Made by a program: the position numbers and the translations under genes | Source of the DNA: 54-19 sp038210655 | GTDB taxonomy: Bacteria; Chloroflexota; Chloroflexia; Chloroheliales; Chloroheliaceae | NCBI GenBank assembly: GCA_038210655.1 | Contig: JBBQWM010000024.1 | Location: forward strand, 1-64,000 | DNA length: 64,000 nucleotides | Direction of reading: 5' to 3' | Notes under the pieces: model-generated | The model's database searches: none | What the model saw: the letters and a program-made list of their open reading frames with translations, nothing else | Told to the model about the DNA's origin: nothing | In this document: piece after piece, positions 16,996 to 25,985 of the stretch | How the letters are laid out: every line of letters begins with the position of its first letter | How positions within the stretch are numbered: the first letter of the stretch is position 1

Positions 16996-17373
16996 CTACA
17001 CCTGTTTGAGCCGTTCGCGGTCAATACCGGCTTTGAGCATTCCAATAGCTCGATACCAATCCTTTGATTCAGCAGCCTGCGGATAGGACAGGATTTGTAA
17101 GGCTGTAATCAGAGCGGTCAGAGTGCTGGTCTTATTGTAATCGCTGGCCTGGGGATGATAAGCGACCGAAGGGGTCAGCCGTTCGGTGATACCATTACTC
17201 CTGATATAATCGGTCATAGTTTCGACCGCTTCTTCGACCAGTTCCTGCTCGATAAAGCAAGCCAGGCAGCAATTACAACGTAGTTGGTGGGTAGCTTGTA
17301 GCAAAGTAAAATCGTTGGCCCCACACTCGCGGCAAATCACCGGTTCATCATAGGCAAATACATAGAGCGCCAT
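16996..17373 (-). CDS. small zinc-ribbon protein, function unknown
   Basis: A 125-residue protein that I cannot assign. Its N-terminal 40 residues hold a four-to-five-cysteine zinc-ribbon pattern: CRECG at about 14-18, then CNCCLACF at about 33-40. The rest is helical, with no membrane segment. The C-terminal half, TLTALITALQILSYPQ..., resembles no family I can name. An AAAGGAG motif lies upstream of the ATG, and AAGGGG abuts it. It converges with the gene ending at 16821, and a spacer full of repeats separates them. Confidence 0.65.
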   Translation of the reverse strand: MALYVFAYDEPVICRECGANDFTLLQATHQLRCNCCLACFIEQELVEEAVETMTDYIRSNGITERLTPSVAYHPQASDYNKTSTLTALITALQILSYPQAAESKDWYRAIGMLKAGIDRERLKQV

Positions 17374-17477
17374 CCCCTTTACACTCCTTTCACAATTATC
17401 AGCCGGGAATTAGTTCGTTACTACATCCGCACTTTCCAAAAAAAGAGCCTGGCTCACACTATTATTTACACAAGAAA

Positions 17478-17522
17478 AGGCCGGATGAACACAGCCAGCT
17501 AAATCTGGGGTTCATCCGGCCT
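17478..17522 (-). terminator. terminator of the 2-hydroxyacid dehydrogenase gene
   Basis: A 13-bp perfect stem (17478-17490 with 17510-17522; AGGCCGGATGAAC) followed on the minus strand by TTTTC, 10 nt after the stop at 17533. Confidence 0.75.
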
Positions 17523-17532
17523 ATGTTTGTTC

Positions 17533-18477
17533 CTAGTGGCTTATTTGCAGATGATCGAGGACAGCCTGAGCTACTTCCAGGCTAATCCGGCGTTGGGCTT
17601 CCCCGGTTAGCCCGGCGACATGGGGAGTAAGTAGGGCATTAAGACCGTCCTGGGCAAACGGGTCAGGTTGAGTGGGCGGTTCTTTCTCGCGCACATCGAG
17701 GGCCGCACCGCCTAGCCGATTGCTCATCAACTCGTTTAACAAGGCCACTTCGTCTACCAAACCACCTCTGGCACTGTTGATAACAAACGCGCCCGAAGGC
17801 AAAAGCGCCAACCGTTCCGCATTCAACAAATGCCGGGTTTCATCGGTCAGAGGGACGTGCAAACTGACAAAATAGCTAACCCTCAGCAAATCCTCAATTC
17901 GCTCGTAGCGGGTTAGTCGTTCGCCCCATTCGGACACCACCGCCGTTGCCAGATACGGGTCGTAAGTCGCCAACTTCATCTCGAAAGCCAGAGCGCGACG
18001 AGCTACCCGGTGGGCAATATCGCCAAAGCCGATCAGCCCCAGCGTCTTACCACTCAATTCTTCACCGCCGAACAAGCTGCGTTGCCAACCACCTCCGGCA
18101 GTCGAAATGGTAGCCGGGACAAACCGCCGGGCCAGCGCCAACATTGCGCCTAATGTCCATTCGGCGACGGCGTTGGCGTTCGCGCCAAACGGCACGACCA
18201 ACCCAATTCCGCGCTCTTTCAAAATCGGCTGTGAAATATTATCCAACCCAACCCCCAACCGCCCTACTACCTTGAGGGCCGGGGCCGCCGCAATTAATTC
18301 AGCATCGACCTGGGTCTGGTTTCGCACAATCAGGCCGTCTACCTCGGACAGGGCGACCAACAGTCCGGCCCGGTCGCGCACCAACTCCGGGGCATAGTGC
18401 AAGTCCACGCCTTCTGTCCGGCGGAGCAGTTCCAGCCCAACTTCGTCTATAAATTCGGTTATAAGAATATTTTTCAT
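17533..18477 (-). CDS. D-isomer-specific 2-hydroxyacid dehydrogenase
   Basis: A 314-residue NAD-dependent dehydrogenase of the SerA/phosphoglycerate dehydrogenase-like family, lacking the intervening and ACT domains of the long SerA. Visible: NAD motif GLIGFGDIA near 148, catalytic Arg in NSARGGLVDE near 236, Glu in VREKEPP near 263 and His in LTPHVAGLTGEAQ near 286. Start ATG 18477. The substrate is unknown: short-form 3-phosphoglycerate, glyoxylate/hydroxypyruvate or another 2-keto acid are possible. It lies just downstream of the carbohydrate locus on the same strand, but an array/hairpin and 100 nt separate them, so membership is uncertain. Confidence 0.88.
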   Translation of the reverse strand: MKNILITEFIDEVGLELLRRTEGVDLHYAPELVRDRAGLLVALSEVDGLIVRNQTQVDAELIAAAPALKVVGRLGVGLDNISQPILKERGIGLVVPFGANANAVAEWTLGAMLALARRFVPATISTAGGGWQRSLFGGEELSGKTLGLIGFGDIAHRVARRALAFEMKLATYDPYLATAVVSEWGERLTRYERIEDLLRVSYFVSLHVPLTDETRHLLNAERLALLPSGAFVINSARGGLVDEVALLNELMSNRLGGAALDVREKEPPTQPDPFAQDGLNALLTPHVAGLTGEAQRRISLEVAQAVLDHLQISH

Positions 18478-18480
18478 GTA

Positions 18481-18584
18481 GATATTAGAAGTAAGAAATT
18501 AGAAATTAGAAATTAGAAATTAGAGATTAGAGATTAGAAACCAGCTAGAACCTGATTTCTAATCTCTAATCTCTAATTTCTTAC
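18481..18584. repeat. heptamer array folded into a hairpin
   Basis: Units GATATTA, GAAGTAA, four GAAATTA, two GAGATTA and GAAACCA run in 7-nt register from 18481; the reverse complement array follows to 18584, so the start (GTAAGAAATTAG, 18491-18502) pairs with the end (CTAATTTCTTAC, 18573-18584). It reaches into the last codon and stop of the binding-protein gene and probably acts as its transcription stop. Confidence 0.85.
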
Positions 18585-20041
18585 TTAAACTCCGCCAGAA
18601 TCGGCTTAGCTTTTTCGGCCATTGCCAGGGCCGCTTCTTTCGGTTTAGCTTTGTTAGCCAGCACGTTCGCCACGTAGACCTGGATTACTTTCGAGGAAAT
18701 CTCGTTGTAAGCCGGTGTGACCGGGCGGGGCTTGGCGCTGGTCAGAACATCGTTGAGGAAGGCGAAGGCGGGATATTTATCCTGCAACTCCTTGTTCTGG
18801 AAGGCTACTTTGTTGCCCGGTGGCAGGCCAGTACCGAGCGCCCGCACTGCCGAACCCTGCGCCCCGGTAAAGTACTGCACCACCGACCAGGCCGCTTCCT
18901 GGTTCTTGCTGAACGACGACACGCCCATGTACCAGTTGCCCAGACAGCCTGAGGCTTTCTGGCCCGCCGCCGCTACCATCGGCTTGACCCCGACCTTCCC
19001 GGCTACTTTAGAAGTAGCCACCTGTGAAGGCTGATAGCCGTCAAACCAGTCGCGCATAAAGACCGCGTTACCTTCGTTAAAGACCGCCCGGATGTCCGGC
19101 GACTTCCAGCCCGCTACTTTGTCCGGCGTGATCTTGCGAGTATAGATGTTGTCGTACCACCACTGAAGGGCCTTCTCGCCTGCATCGTTCTTGTTGACCG
19201 TGACATCGCCGGTTTTGGGGTCCCAGAATTCGCCGCCATAACCCCACAAAATTTCCAGCCAGTTGGCGCTCAAGCCTTCGTTCTGGAAACCGCCGTGAAT
19301 AAAGCCATACAGACCCTGATCGGGCTTTTGCAATTTAGTCGCTGCATCAACCAGTTCTTCGTAGGTATTCGGTGGCTTCACCCCGGCAGCATCTAAAATA
19401 TCCTTGCGGTAGTAGAGCAATCCAACGTTGATGTACCAGGGAATACCGTAAAGTTTCTCCTTAAAGGTTGAGCCTTCCAGCGTACCTTCGTAGAACTGGC
19501 TGCGGAAATCGGGGGTCATAAATTTGTCGAGCGGAAGTAGCCAACCCGCCGAAGCAAATTCGGGAACCCAGGGAATATCCGCCGCAATCACATCATAGGA
19601 CGAGTCCTTTGCGGCAAAAGCGGTCGTATATTTCTCCTTGTTCTGGGTGCTATCCTGCGGCAATTCCTCGTAAGCGATGGTAATGCCGTTGTTAAGCTTG
19701 TTAAAATCGTCGATCAGCTTCTTGAGCGTCCCGGATGGGTCGCGCCCGGTAGCAACCGTAACCTTGCCACTCCCTTTGACCGCAATAGCGGCGGCGGTCG
19801 TCGCATTACCGGCAGCAGCGGTGGTGGCAGCGGCGGCGGTCGTCGCAGCACTACTGGCGGTGGTTGCGGCGGAGGCCGTAGTTGGGGCGGCAGTCGTTGG
19901 GGCGGCAGTCGTGGCTGCCGGAGCGGTGGTCGCGGTCGGATCGCCGCAAGCCGCCAACAAAGTCGCGCCACCTACACCGACTCCCAAAAGCCGGATCACT
20001 TCGCGCCGGGACAGGCGACGCTGGCTGCGAGGTTGTTTCAC
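18581..20041 (-). CDS. ABC transporter sugar-binding lipoprotein (Tat type)
   Basis: The extracytoplasmic solute-binding protein of a carbohydrate ABC importer (family 1 sugar-binding fold). The N-terminus has a twin-arginine motif SRREVIR (R12, R13), a hydrophobic stretch and a lipobox ending at C32 (LLAAC), so it is exported folded and lipid-anchored. A linker of about 60 residues is almost only Ala and Thr. The mature part contains the family's DVIAADIPWVPEFA and QEAAWSVVQYFTG features. I choose GTG 20041, which has GAGGAG 6 nt upstream, over an ATG eight codons earlier that lacks a site. Two permease genes lie at 20101 and 27992; no ATPase gene is present, so a shared MsmX-like ATPase is likely. 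Confidence 0.92.
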   Translation of the reverse strand: MKQPRSQRRLSRREVIRLLGVGVGGATLLAACGDPTATTAPAATTAAPTTAAPTTASAATTASSAATTAAAATTAAAGNATTAAAIAVKGSGKVTVATGRDPSGTLKKLIDDFNKLNNGITIAYEELPQDSTQNKEKYTTAFAAKDSSYDVIAADIPWVPEFASAGWLLPLDKFMTPDFRSQFYEGTLEGSTFKEKLYGIPWYINVGLLYYRKDILDAAGVKPPNTYEELVDAATKLQKPDQGLYGFIHGGFQNEGLSANWLEILWGYGGEFWDPKTGDVTVNKNDAGEKALQWWYDNIYTRKITPDKVAGWKSPDIRAVFNEGNAVFMRDWFDGYQPSQVATSKVAGKVGVKPMVAAAGQKASGCLGNWYMGVSSFSKNQEAAWSVVQYFTGAQGSAVRALGTGLPPGNKVAFQNKELQDKYPAFAFLNDVLTSAKPRPVTPAYNEISSKVIQVYVANVLANKAKPKEAALAMAEKAKPILAEFK

Positions 20042-20100
20042 ATTACTCTCCTCGTATCGTTCCATTCAAAAACCTCCTCAATTTAGCAAACATTAGGACA

Positions 20101-21060
20101 CTAACGCTCAGTTTTACGAGCACCCAGCACCTTGATATAGAGCAGGGCGATCAACATTATGTAACAAAAGGTTATAATGGCCTGAGCCGAACCCTGCCCG
20201 AAGTTCAAGTCCTCAAACAGAGTTTTATAGGTGTAGATATTCAACGACTCGGTCACTCGACCGGGGCCACCCCCGGTCAAAACATAAATCAGGTCGAAGA
20301 CCCGGGCCGCATCGATAGTACGGAATAAGAGCGCGACCAGGATCGTCGCCCGCAAAGATGGCAGCGTAATATGCAAGAAGCTCTGGAAATAGGTCGCGCC
20401 ATCGACCCTGGCGGCTTCGTACATATCTTGTGAGATAACTTGCATGCCCGCCAGCAAAATCAGGGCAACAAACGGGGTGGCCTTCCAGACTTCGGCTCCG
20501 ATCAGCGACCAAAAAGCATAATTTTGGTCGGTCGTCCAGCTTACATTGCTTTTAAGGATACCCGCCCCGCGCAAAATACCGTTCAAAACGCCGTATTCAT
20601 TGTTGTAGATCAAGCCCCACATGCGGGCGCTCACGACGGTCGTTAAGGCCCAGGGGATCAGGATGATCGCCCTTATCATCGCCCGCCCAACAAAAGCCCG
20701 GTTCATTACCAGGGCAAAGGCCATTCCCAATATAAATTCGAGTGCCACCGAGATAATGGCGAACTGGGTCGTAAAGAAAATCGCCGACCAGATACGTCCT
20801 TCGCTGTCGGTGAAGATATTGGCATAGTTTTCCAGCCCAACAAACGGCTCACCCAAACCGGGCCGTTTTAGCTTCATGGTGTGCAAGCTGAACCAGAAGG
20901 CTGTCCCAATCGGGTAGAAAACGATTACGGTCAGCAAAATAATGGCAGGCGCAACCATCATATAAGCCAGTCGGGTACGCGCCGACATGTAAAACCAGGG
21001 CCGTTTATTTATTAAGGGGGTATCCAACGCCTTTATATCAAGTGACTTTCCCTGTTGCAT
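20101..21060 (-). CDS. sugar ABC transporter permease, MalF/UgpA type
   Basis: A 319-residue inner-membrane permease with six predicted membrane helices (first at about 30-52 after a cytoplasmic tail). The EAA loop that docks the ATPase is seen as EAARVDGATYFQSFLHITLP near 215-235. It pairs with the second permease encoded at 27992 and with the binding protein, whose start lies 59 nt downstream. The start ATG is preceded by only a modest ribosome site (GGGAGG further upstream). Confidence 0.92.
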   Translation of the reverse strand: MQQGKSLDIKALDTPLINKRPWFYMSARTRLAYMMVAPAIILLTVIVFYPIGTAFWFSLHTMKLKRPGLGEPFVGLENYANIFTDSEGRIWSAIFFTTQFAIISVALEFILGMAFALVMNRAFVGRAMIRAIILIPWALTTVVSARMWGLIYNNEYGVLNGILRGAGILKSNVSWTTDQNYAFWSLIGAEVWKATPFVALILLAGMQVISQDMYEAARVDGATYFQSFLHITLPSLRATILVALLFRTIDAARVFDLIYVLTGGGPGRVTESLNIYTYKTLFEDLNFGQGSAQAIITFCYIMLIALLYIKVLGARKTER

Positions 21061-21110
21061 GCTTATTACCTCCCGAAAGTGGTCAGCCGCCAGCTAATTG
21101 CTGACCGCTT

Positions 21111-22007
21111 TTAGATCACAAACTGGCTCAAATATTTACGTCCAAAGACCAACCCGCGCTGGACTTTCTCGACATCGCCTTCCCAAACCGGGTCTTCATG
21201 CTCGATAGTCAAAGCCAGCACTTTATCGGCTAAATTCAGTTCGTAGAGCGCCCCGACGAATTTGCCCCAATCAACCTGCCCAAGCCCCGGCAACCGATAA
21301 CGCCACCAGCCCTCGCCCAAAATGCCAACTTCGGCCAACTTTTCGCTCAGTATCTCGACATCTTTGGCCTGTACACGCATGACCCTCGGCGCAAAACGGT
21401 GTAGCGCCTCCATGTAATCAATTCCCAGCCATTTCAGGTGCGATGGGTCGAAATTCAAGCCGAGCCGTTCGCCGTGCGGGTCAAGCGCCTCGAACAAGAT
21501 GGCCCAATTCTCCGGCGAGTAGGCGACATTCAGACCGCCCGGCCATTCGTAGAGCATCGGGCAATTCTCGATAGCAATTTTAATATTATGCTCCGCCGCA
21601 AAAGCCAAAAGTTCGGGCCAGACTTTCTTTGCCAGTTCGATATTAGCGTCTACCGGCAGGCTCGGATCGCGCCCGATAAAGGTGCTAACCACCGGCACCT
21701 CCAGGGCCGCTGCCGCCACGATCATAGCCTTCAGACGATGCTGACTGGCCTCGCGTTTGGCCCGGTCGCCGTGCAGATGATGCCCGCCCCACATAATATC
21801 GGTAATAACAAGACCCCGGTCGGCGACCGCCTGCCGCACCCAGGCCGCTTCATCGCGGTCTTCGGCGATTTTGTGCAAATCAACCTTGAGGGTAGTTGGT
21901 GCGGCGTGCAGTTCTAAGGCCCCAAACCCATTCGCAGCCGCCCAATCAAGCTGCTCCTCAAAGCTCAACTGCGGCAAACAAGCATTCACAAAGCCTATCT
22001 TTAGCAA
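21111..22007 (-). CDS. sugar phosphate isomerase/epimerase (xylose-isomerase-like TIM barrel)
   Basis: A 298-residue protein of the AP-endonuclease-2/IolE superfamily. It begins MLKIGFVNACLPQLSFEEQLDWAAANGFGALELHA, the usual first strand and helix. Metal-site candidates are the Glu in KIAIENCP, the Asp/His in NFDPSHLKWLG, His in VQAKDVE region neighbours and the Glu in ALTIEHEDP. Members isomerise or epimerise free or phosphorylated sugars or inositol derivatives. It lies between the MalF-type permease and the inserted DNA methyltransferase, and is read with them toward lower coordinates, so it probably acts on the imported sugar. Confidence 0.87.
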   Translation of the reverse strand: MLKIGFVNACLPQLSFEEQLDWAAANGFGALELHAAPTTLKVDLHKIAEDRDEAAWVRQAVADRGLVITDIMWGGHHLHGDRAKREASQHRLKAMIVAAAALEVPVVSTFIGRDPSLPVDANIELAKKVWPELLAFAAEHNIKIAIENCPMLYEWPGGLNVAYSPENWAILFEALDPHGERLGLNFDPSHLKWLGIDYMEALHRFAPRVMRVQAKDVEILSEKLAEVGILGEGWWRYRLPGLGQVDWGKFVGALYELNLADKVLALTIEHEDPVWEGDVEKVQRGLVFGRKYLSQFVI

Positions 22008-22058
22008 CCCTTCGCCTCCTCGAACATAACACCCCGCGAAATTTAACAGGGATAGACA

Positions 22059-22077
22059 GGATTTACGATTTACGATT
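22059..22077. repeat. short TTTACGA array, left of the palindromic insertion
   Basis: Two to three heptamers (ATTTACGATTTACGATT) directly abut the left end of the palindromic element at 22078. Together with the array at 22172 they look like one array split by an insertion. Confidence 0.75.
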
Positions 22078-22171
22078 GTAACTATTCAGCCTGCCTCAAC
22101 CGTGTCATTCTGAGCGAAGCGAAGAATCTAGATTCTTCGCTTCGCTCAGAATGACACGGCTGAATAGTTAC
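22078..22171. repeat. MITE-like palindromic element, GTAACTATTCA termini
   Basis: Terminal inverted repeats of 14 bp (GTAACTATTCAGCC at 22078-22091, complement at 22158-22171) enclose a perfect 58-bp loop-free palindrome (22101-22158) built on GAGCGAAGCGAAGAATCT. Total 94 bp with no coding capacity. The same core and termini recur at 48350-48443. Confidence 0.88.
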
Positions 22172-22241
22172 TTACGATTTACGATTTACGATTTACGATT
22201 TACGATTTACGATTTACGATTTACGATTTACGATTTACGAT
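22172..22241. repeat. ten tandem TTACGAT heptamers
   Basis: Ten perfect 7-nt copies without a single substitution, immediately right of the palindromic element. The apparent reading frames through it (repeating FTIYDLR) are a by-product of the repeat. Confidence 0.95.
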
Positions 22242-22270
22242 TACAATACATGCTTCGCGCTTACTTCTCT

Positions 22271-22312
22271 TCTGCATTTCTATTCTGCATTCTGCATTCT
22301 GACTTCTGCATT
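22271..22312. repeat. AATGCAG-type heptamer array
   Basis: On the plus strand CTGCATT units at 22272, 22285, 22292, 22299 (variant CTGACTT) and 22306, in 7-nt register apart from one 6-nt spacer. It runs into the end of the methyltransferase gene and supplies its last codons and stop. Confidence 0.8.
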
Positions 22313-24856
22313 TTTCATCCCTTCTACCAGCCTGATCGTTTCGGATAGGGCCGTGATGATGCGACGGTACTGCTCCACATCGGATTGGGTAAGGGTGCGG
22401 CCTTTGCGATCCTTGAGCCATTTGTAGCTCACCTGGTAGCTGCCCTGCCGAAAAGCCCAGACTTCCGGTCTGATCCCCTCAAAATACTGAGTCTGATTGA
22501 TCCAGACGCGCCCGCTATTTGCCAGTCCCTCATACTTGACCATCTCTACAAGATTAGTACCGGAAACCGGGAAGCTAACGATAGGCGAAGCAAGCCGCTG
22601 GCCCAGATGTAGAGCAAGCAGTTCATCGCCGATTTCGCCAAGCTCTCGAAAGTGCGGCAAGCTTGAGGGAAGCGGCAGACGCGGGAAATCCAGCTTCAAA
22701 AATTCGGCGTAACGCTGGCGATAGGTCGGCTTATGCAAGATAGCGTAGATATAGTTTAAGATATCTTTCGGCCCAAAAGTCGTCTGCAAATCGCCCTGCC
22801 CATCGGCTACAAACGTTAGCCCTAGCCGCGCCGAACATTGTGCGATAAACCGCTCGTCCAGGTTCGGAAGGCGACCATGATCTGAATAGAGATAGAGCGG
22901 AAAGAGATAGTTGATCTCCGCCGTCTTGTTCGAGATATAGGCCGACTCGATTATCCTATCCGCCGCCCCAACCAGTGCCCACTCGCCCCCCACCGATTGT
23001 TGTCGAGCGCAGACCAACCCGACGTTCTCGTTTTGCATGTGACGCATGATCTGATCGCGCACCCGCCAGACCACCGCACGATGATACAAAATCCGGCGCG
23101 TATCGAACGGGCGATAAAGAATATCGGTCAAACCGCACTCCCAATTTTTAACGGCTTGCAACTGTCGTCGGGCCGCGCTTACCCGCCAGGAATAGTTTTC
23201 GGAAAGCGCCAAACGTTCTTGCACCGTCGCATCGTCTAGCTGTGGGTCGAGAAAAGTCGCTATGCGAGCCTTGAGCGGCCCATCCTCGAAGTCGATCACA
23301 AAGCGGTCGCGGGCAGTCAGCACCCCCGTCGTATGCAACGGCATAATATCGGTCAGCCGCCAGCCCTGAGCATATTCCTGGCTGTGCTGGCGATTTTGCG
23401 GCACAAACAGGTAATAGGGCGATTGGGGCGCGAGTGGTTGCCATTCGGTTGTGGCAAGTTCGTGCTGGCCCAACCAATCGTATTTGCCACCCCCGACCAT
23501 CCGCTTGCCCCATAGCTCAGAATGATAGACCCTGGCATCAATCTTAGCCGTCCCCGACCGCTTGACGAAAATACCAATGGCGACCCCCTGCTGAATGTCA
23601 AAAACATTCTCGTCGGGCGACCCGTCCGGGCTGCGCTCCCGCTTTTTGGCGTTACCGTGCAAGTCTAACAAGTAAATCTGGTCAAAAGTCTGCATCAGGC
23701 TTTGGCGCATCCCGCGAAAGGTCGGGTTATCCAGATAGCCGTGATTGGAGATAAAGGCCAAAATGCCCGACCCGACCCGTTCGATAGCCTGTTGCCCGAA
23801 GCGAATAAATTTTACGTAGTCGTCTTGTAGCCAATGTTTGCGCTCGTGGAGCGGTTGACCGTCCACCGTTTTGTAATCATTCACCAGCGTCGCACCCAGA
23901 CCGGCCATATTTGCCGAAACGCCGGAGTAAGGCGGGTTGCCGACGATAACGAGCGGCCCACCTTGCCCACTGCTGAAACCGGCTTCCAGCACGTTAGCCG
24001 GATAAATATTGAGCCGCGCCCCGGCCTGAAAAGTATAGCCGCCCTGAGCCAGTTGCAAACCGAGCGTCAGGTGAGCTATCGCGCAGGGAGCCAGTAATAC
24101 CTCAAAACCACTTAGGCGTGGCAACAAATCGCGGGATATGTATCTTAGCCACGCTGTCTGTTCGTCCTGGAAGGCCGCCTGAACGTGGTCGATCACGCCG
24201 CTAAGGAACGCGCCGGTCCCAACCGCCGGGTCTAGCACCTGCACCCCATCGCCCAGACCACCTGCTAACCCAAACTCACGCTTGAGCAAGCTATCGACGC
24301 TCCGCACGATATAAGAAACGACTGGCCCCGGCGTATAATAAACCCCCCGTGCCTGCCGTAACTCAGGGTTGTAAACCGCTAGAAAATCTTCGTAAAAGCG
24401 CACCAACCCAGTCGGGCTGCTTTCAATCTCGGTGAGGGCGACCCCGTTGAGCCATTCGGCGAGACTATCCAACGCCCCCGCCACCCGCCAATCCAGCCTG
24501 TCCCCGCCGATATAGCCAAAAATTTCGGTCAATACGGGACTGGTTAGCGGCAACCTATCCACAACCTCAAAACGATCAAGGGTCGTATCAGGCCAAATGC
24601 TCCGCGCCGCAAAGAACCCATAACAAACCACCTGAGCATACAAATCGGCAGATTGCTCAAAGCTCAATGCGGGTTGGGTCGGAGCGTGCAAGACCCGCCA
24701 CCGTACATGCAAGGGGCCGTCCGTGCCTTCGTCTTGAAATGCCTCGTTCAGGGCCACCCGCAGCAAGTGGGCATGCTCAGCCAGCCCTACCGCCAGTGCT
24801 TTCTGGCTCAATAACGCTCGTTCCTTGCTATTAACTTGTTGCTCAAGCAACACCAT
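22280..24856 (-). CDS. solitary DNA adenine methyltransferase, type ISP/IIG-like
   Basis: An 858-residue protein matching the methyltransferase plus target-recognition half of type ISP restriction enzymes. GVYYTP at 171-176 introduces the N6-adenine methyltransferase core; SAM-binding motif I is VLDPAVGTGAF at 207-217 and catalytic motif IV NPPY at 307-310. The C-terminal half, with YRPFDTRRILYH and the stretch around TAEINYLFPLYLY, fits the specificity domain. The N-terminal nuclease and helicase of full type ISP enzymes (about 1500 residues) are missing, and no separate nuclease gene is nearby, so it would methylate but not cut. The last 14 residues (EGMKNAEVRMQNAE) are written by a heptamer repeat. 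It splits the carbohydrate locus and is likely an insertion. Confidence 0.85.
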   Translation of the reverse strand: MVLLEQQVNSKERALLSQKALAVGLAEHAHLLRVALNEAFQDEGTDGPLHVRWRVLHAPTQPALSFEQSADLYAQVVCYGFFAARSIWPDTTLDRFEVVDRLPLTSPVLTEIFGYIGGDRLDWRVAGALDSLAEWLNGVALTEIESSPTGLVRFYEDFLAVYNPELRQARGVYYTPGPVVSYIVRSVDSLLKREFGLAGGLGDGVQVLDPAVGTGAFLSGVIDHVQAAFQDEQTAWLRYISRDLLPRLSGFEVLLAPCAIAHLTLGLQLAQGGYTFQAGARLNIYPANVLEAGFSSGQGGPLVIVGNPPYSGVSANMAGLGATLVNDYKTVDGQPLHERKHWLQDDYVKFIRFGQQAIERVGSGILAFISNHGYLDNPTFRGMRQSLMQTFDQIYLLDLHGNAKKRERSPDGSPDENVFDIQQGVAIGIFVKRSGTAKIDARVYHSELWGKRMVGGGKYDWLGQHELATTEWQPLAPQSPYYLFVPQNRQHSQEYAQGWRLTDIMPLHTTGVLTARDRFVIDFEDGPLKARIATFLDPQLDDATVQERLALSENYSWRVSAARRQLQAVKNWECGLTDILYRPFDTRRILYHRAVVWRVRDQIMRHMQNENVGLVCARQQSVGGEWALVGAADRIIESAYISNKTAEINYLFPLYLYSDHGRLPNLDERFIAQCSARLGLTFVADGQGDLQTTFGPKDILNYIYAILHKPTYRQRYAEFLKLDFPRLPLPSSLPHFRELGEIGDELLALHLGQRLASPIVSFPVSGTNLVEMVKYEGLANSGRVWINQTQYFEGIRPEVWAFRQGSYQVSYKWLKDRKGRTLTQSDVEQYRRIITALSETIRLVEGMKNAEVRMQNAE

Positions 24857-24906
24857 TCAGTTCTACCAAACTTAAACTATAAACCACTACTTTTAGCTAC
24901 TTCCAA

Positions 24907-25944
24907 TTATTTCCAGTCATCCAGAGCCACTGGCAGCCCGCTTTTCAACGACTCGGCAGCCGCCTGGCACAGATAGACCGCCCGCCGCCCGTCCAGGCCG
25001 GACAAAATGGAAGGCTGACCCCGCACGGCGGCGACAAAGGCTTCGATCTCAAGATGCAAATCGAAGGCATGGCCGGTTTGTTGGCTGATTTCGATCTCTT
25101 GCGGGGCAGCGTCTCCAAAGCGGAGCAAGGTCAGGTGGGCTACCGGGTCGGGGCTACGGTCGGTCGCGGCGCTCCAACTGCCCTCTAAAGTTCCTTCACT
25201 ACCGGTAAAACGGATTTGCAATCGAAAATGAAAGGAAGCGACCGTCCGGGTGATATTCACATAACTGCCATCCTCGAACGAAAGCAGAGCCGAGAAATTC
25301 TCGTGCCAGACCACCTTTTCAGGCTGTCCAGCGCTGGAGGCTGCGTACAACCGGGTCGGCTTCTGGGCCATATACCAGACCATCAGGTCGAAGTAATGGA
25401 TCGGCTCTTCCAAAAGCCAATCGCCGACCTGGGATGGGTCGCGCCGCCACCCACCCGACCCACTGCTATAAGGATAGCGCCGCAAATCGACCGAACCAAA
25501 GCAAGGTTGACCAATAGCGCCCTGGGCGAGCAACGCTTTAAAGTGGTTCCAAAGGGTAAATACGCGCATTTCGTGACCGGGAAAGAGGGTCAACCCTTTC
25601 TCGGCAGCCAGCCCAATCAACTCATCGCACTCTTGCCGGGTGAAAGACATTGGCTTTTCGACCAACACATGCTTCCCGGCATTCAGGGCTTGCTTTGCCA
25701 TCCGATAATGTAAGCCGTTTGGGGAAGCCAGCACCACCGCTTCGATTTCGGGCCGGGTCAGGAAAGTAGCGTAATCCGTATCGCAGGGCAAGCCCCAGCT
25801 TTCGGTCGCTTTCGTAGCGCTCTCGACGCTATTGGCACACAAGGCCAGCAGTTGCGCTCCTTCGGCCCGCCGGATAGCCGCAACGTGTTGTTGCCCCCAA
25901 CGACCGACCCCCACCAATCCGATTTTTACGCTTAAATCTTCCAC
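24907..25944 (-). CDS. Gfo/Idh/MocA family oxidoreductase (first copy)
   Basis: A 345-residue NAD(P)-dependent oxidoreductase. Rossmann start KIGLVGVGRWGQQHV, then the family signature EKPMSF near residue 98, whose Lys is catalytic. Members oxidise or reduce cyclic polyols and sugars such as myo-inositol or glucose derivatives, usually at one hydroxyl. It shares only general resemblance with the second copy at 26199, so the two probably act at different steps or on different substrates. It is in the carbohydrate locus, separated from the next upstream gene by a 254-nt repeat-rich spacer. Confidence 0.9.
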   Translation of the reverse strand: MEDLSVKIGLVGVGRWGQQHVAAIRRAEGAQLLALCANSVESATKATESWGLPCDTDYATFLTRPEIEAVVLASPNGLHYRMAKQALNAGKHVLVEKPMSFTRQECDELIGLAAEKGLTLFPGHEMRVFTLWNHFKALLAQGAIGQPCFGSVDLRRYPYSSGSGGWRRDPSQVGDWLLEEPIHYFDLMVWYMAQKPTRLYAASSAGQPEKVVWHENFSALLSFEDGSYVNITRTVASFHFRLQIRFTGSEGTLEGSWSAATDRSPDPVAHLTLLRFGDAAPQEIEISQQTGHAFDLHLEIEAFVAAVRGQPSILSGLDGRRAVYLCQAAAESLKSGLPVALDDWK

Positions 25945-25985
25945 AATTAAAGGCTTTCTATAGTATCAATAATTGCTTGTTTCCA

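Noticed and set aside
18481..18584. Possible CRISPR array from regular repeats
   Set aside because: Units are 7 nt with no spacers; no cas genes are present anywhere in the window.
22151..22348. Plus-strand reading frame with repeating FTIYDLR
   Set aside because: It is translated from the ten TTACGAT heptamers and has no ribosome site; the repetition is a DNA property.
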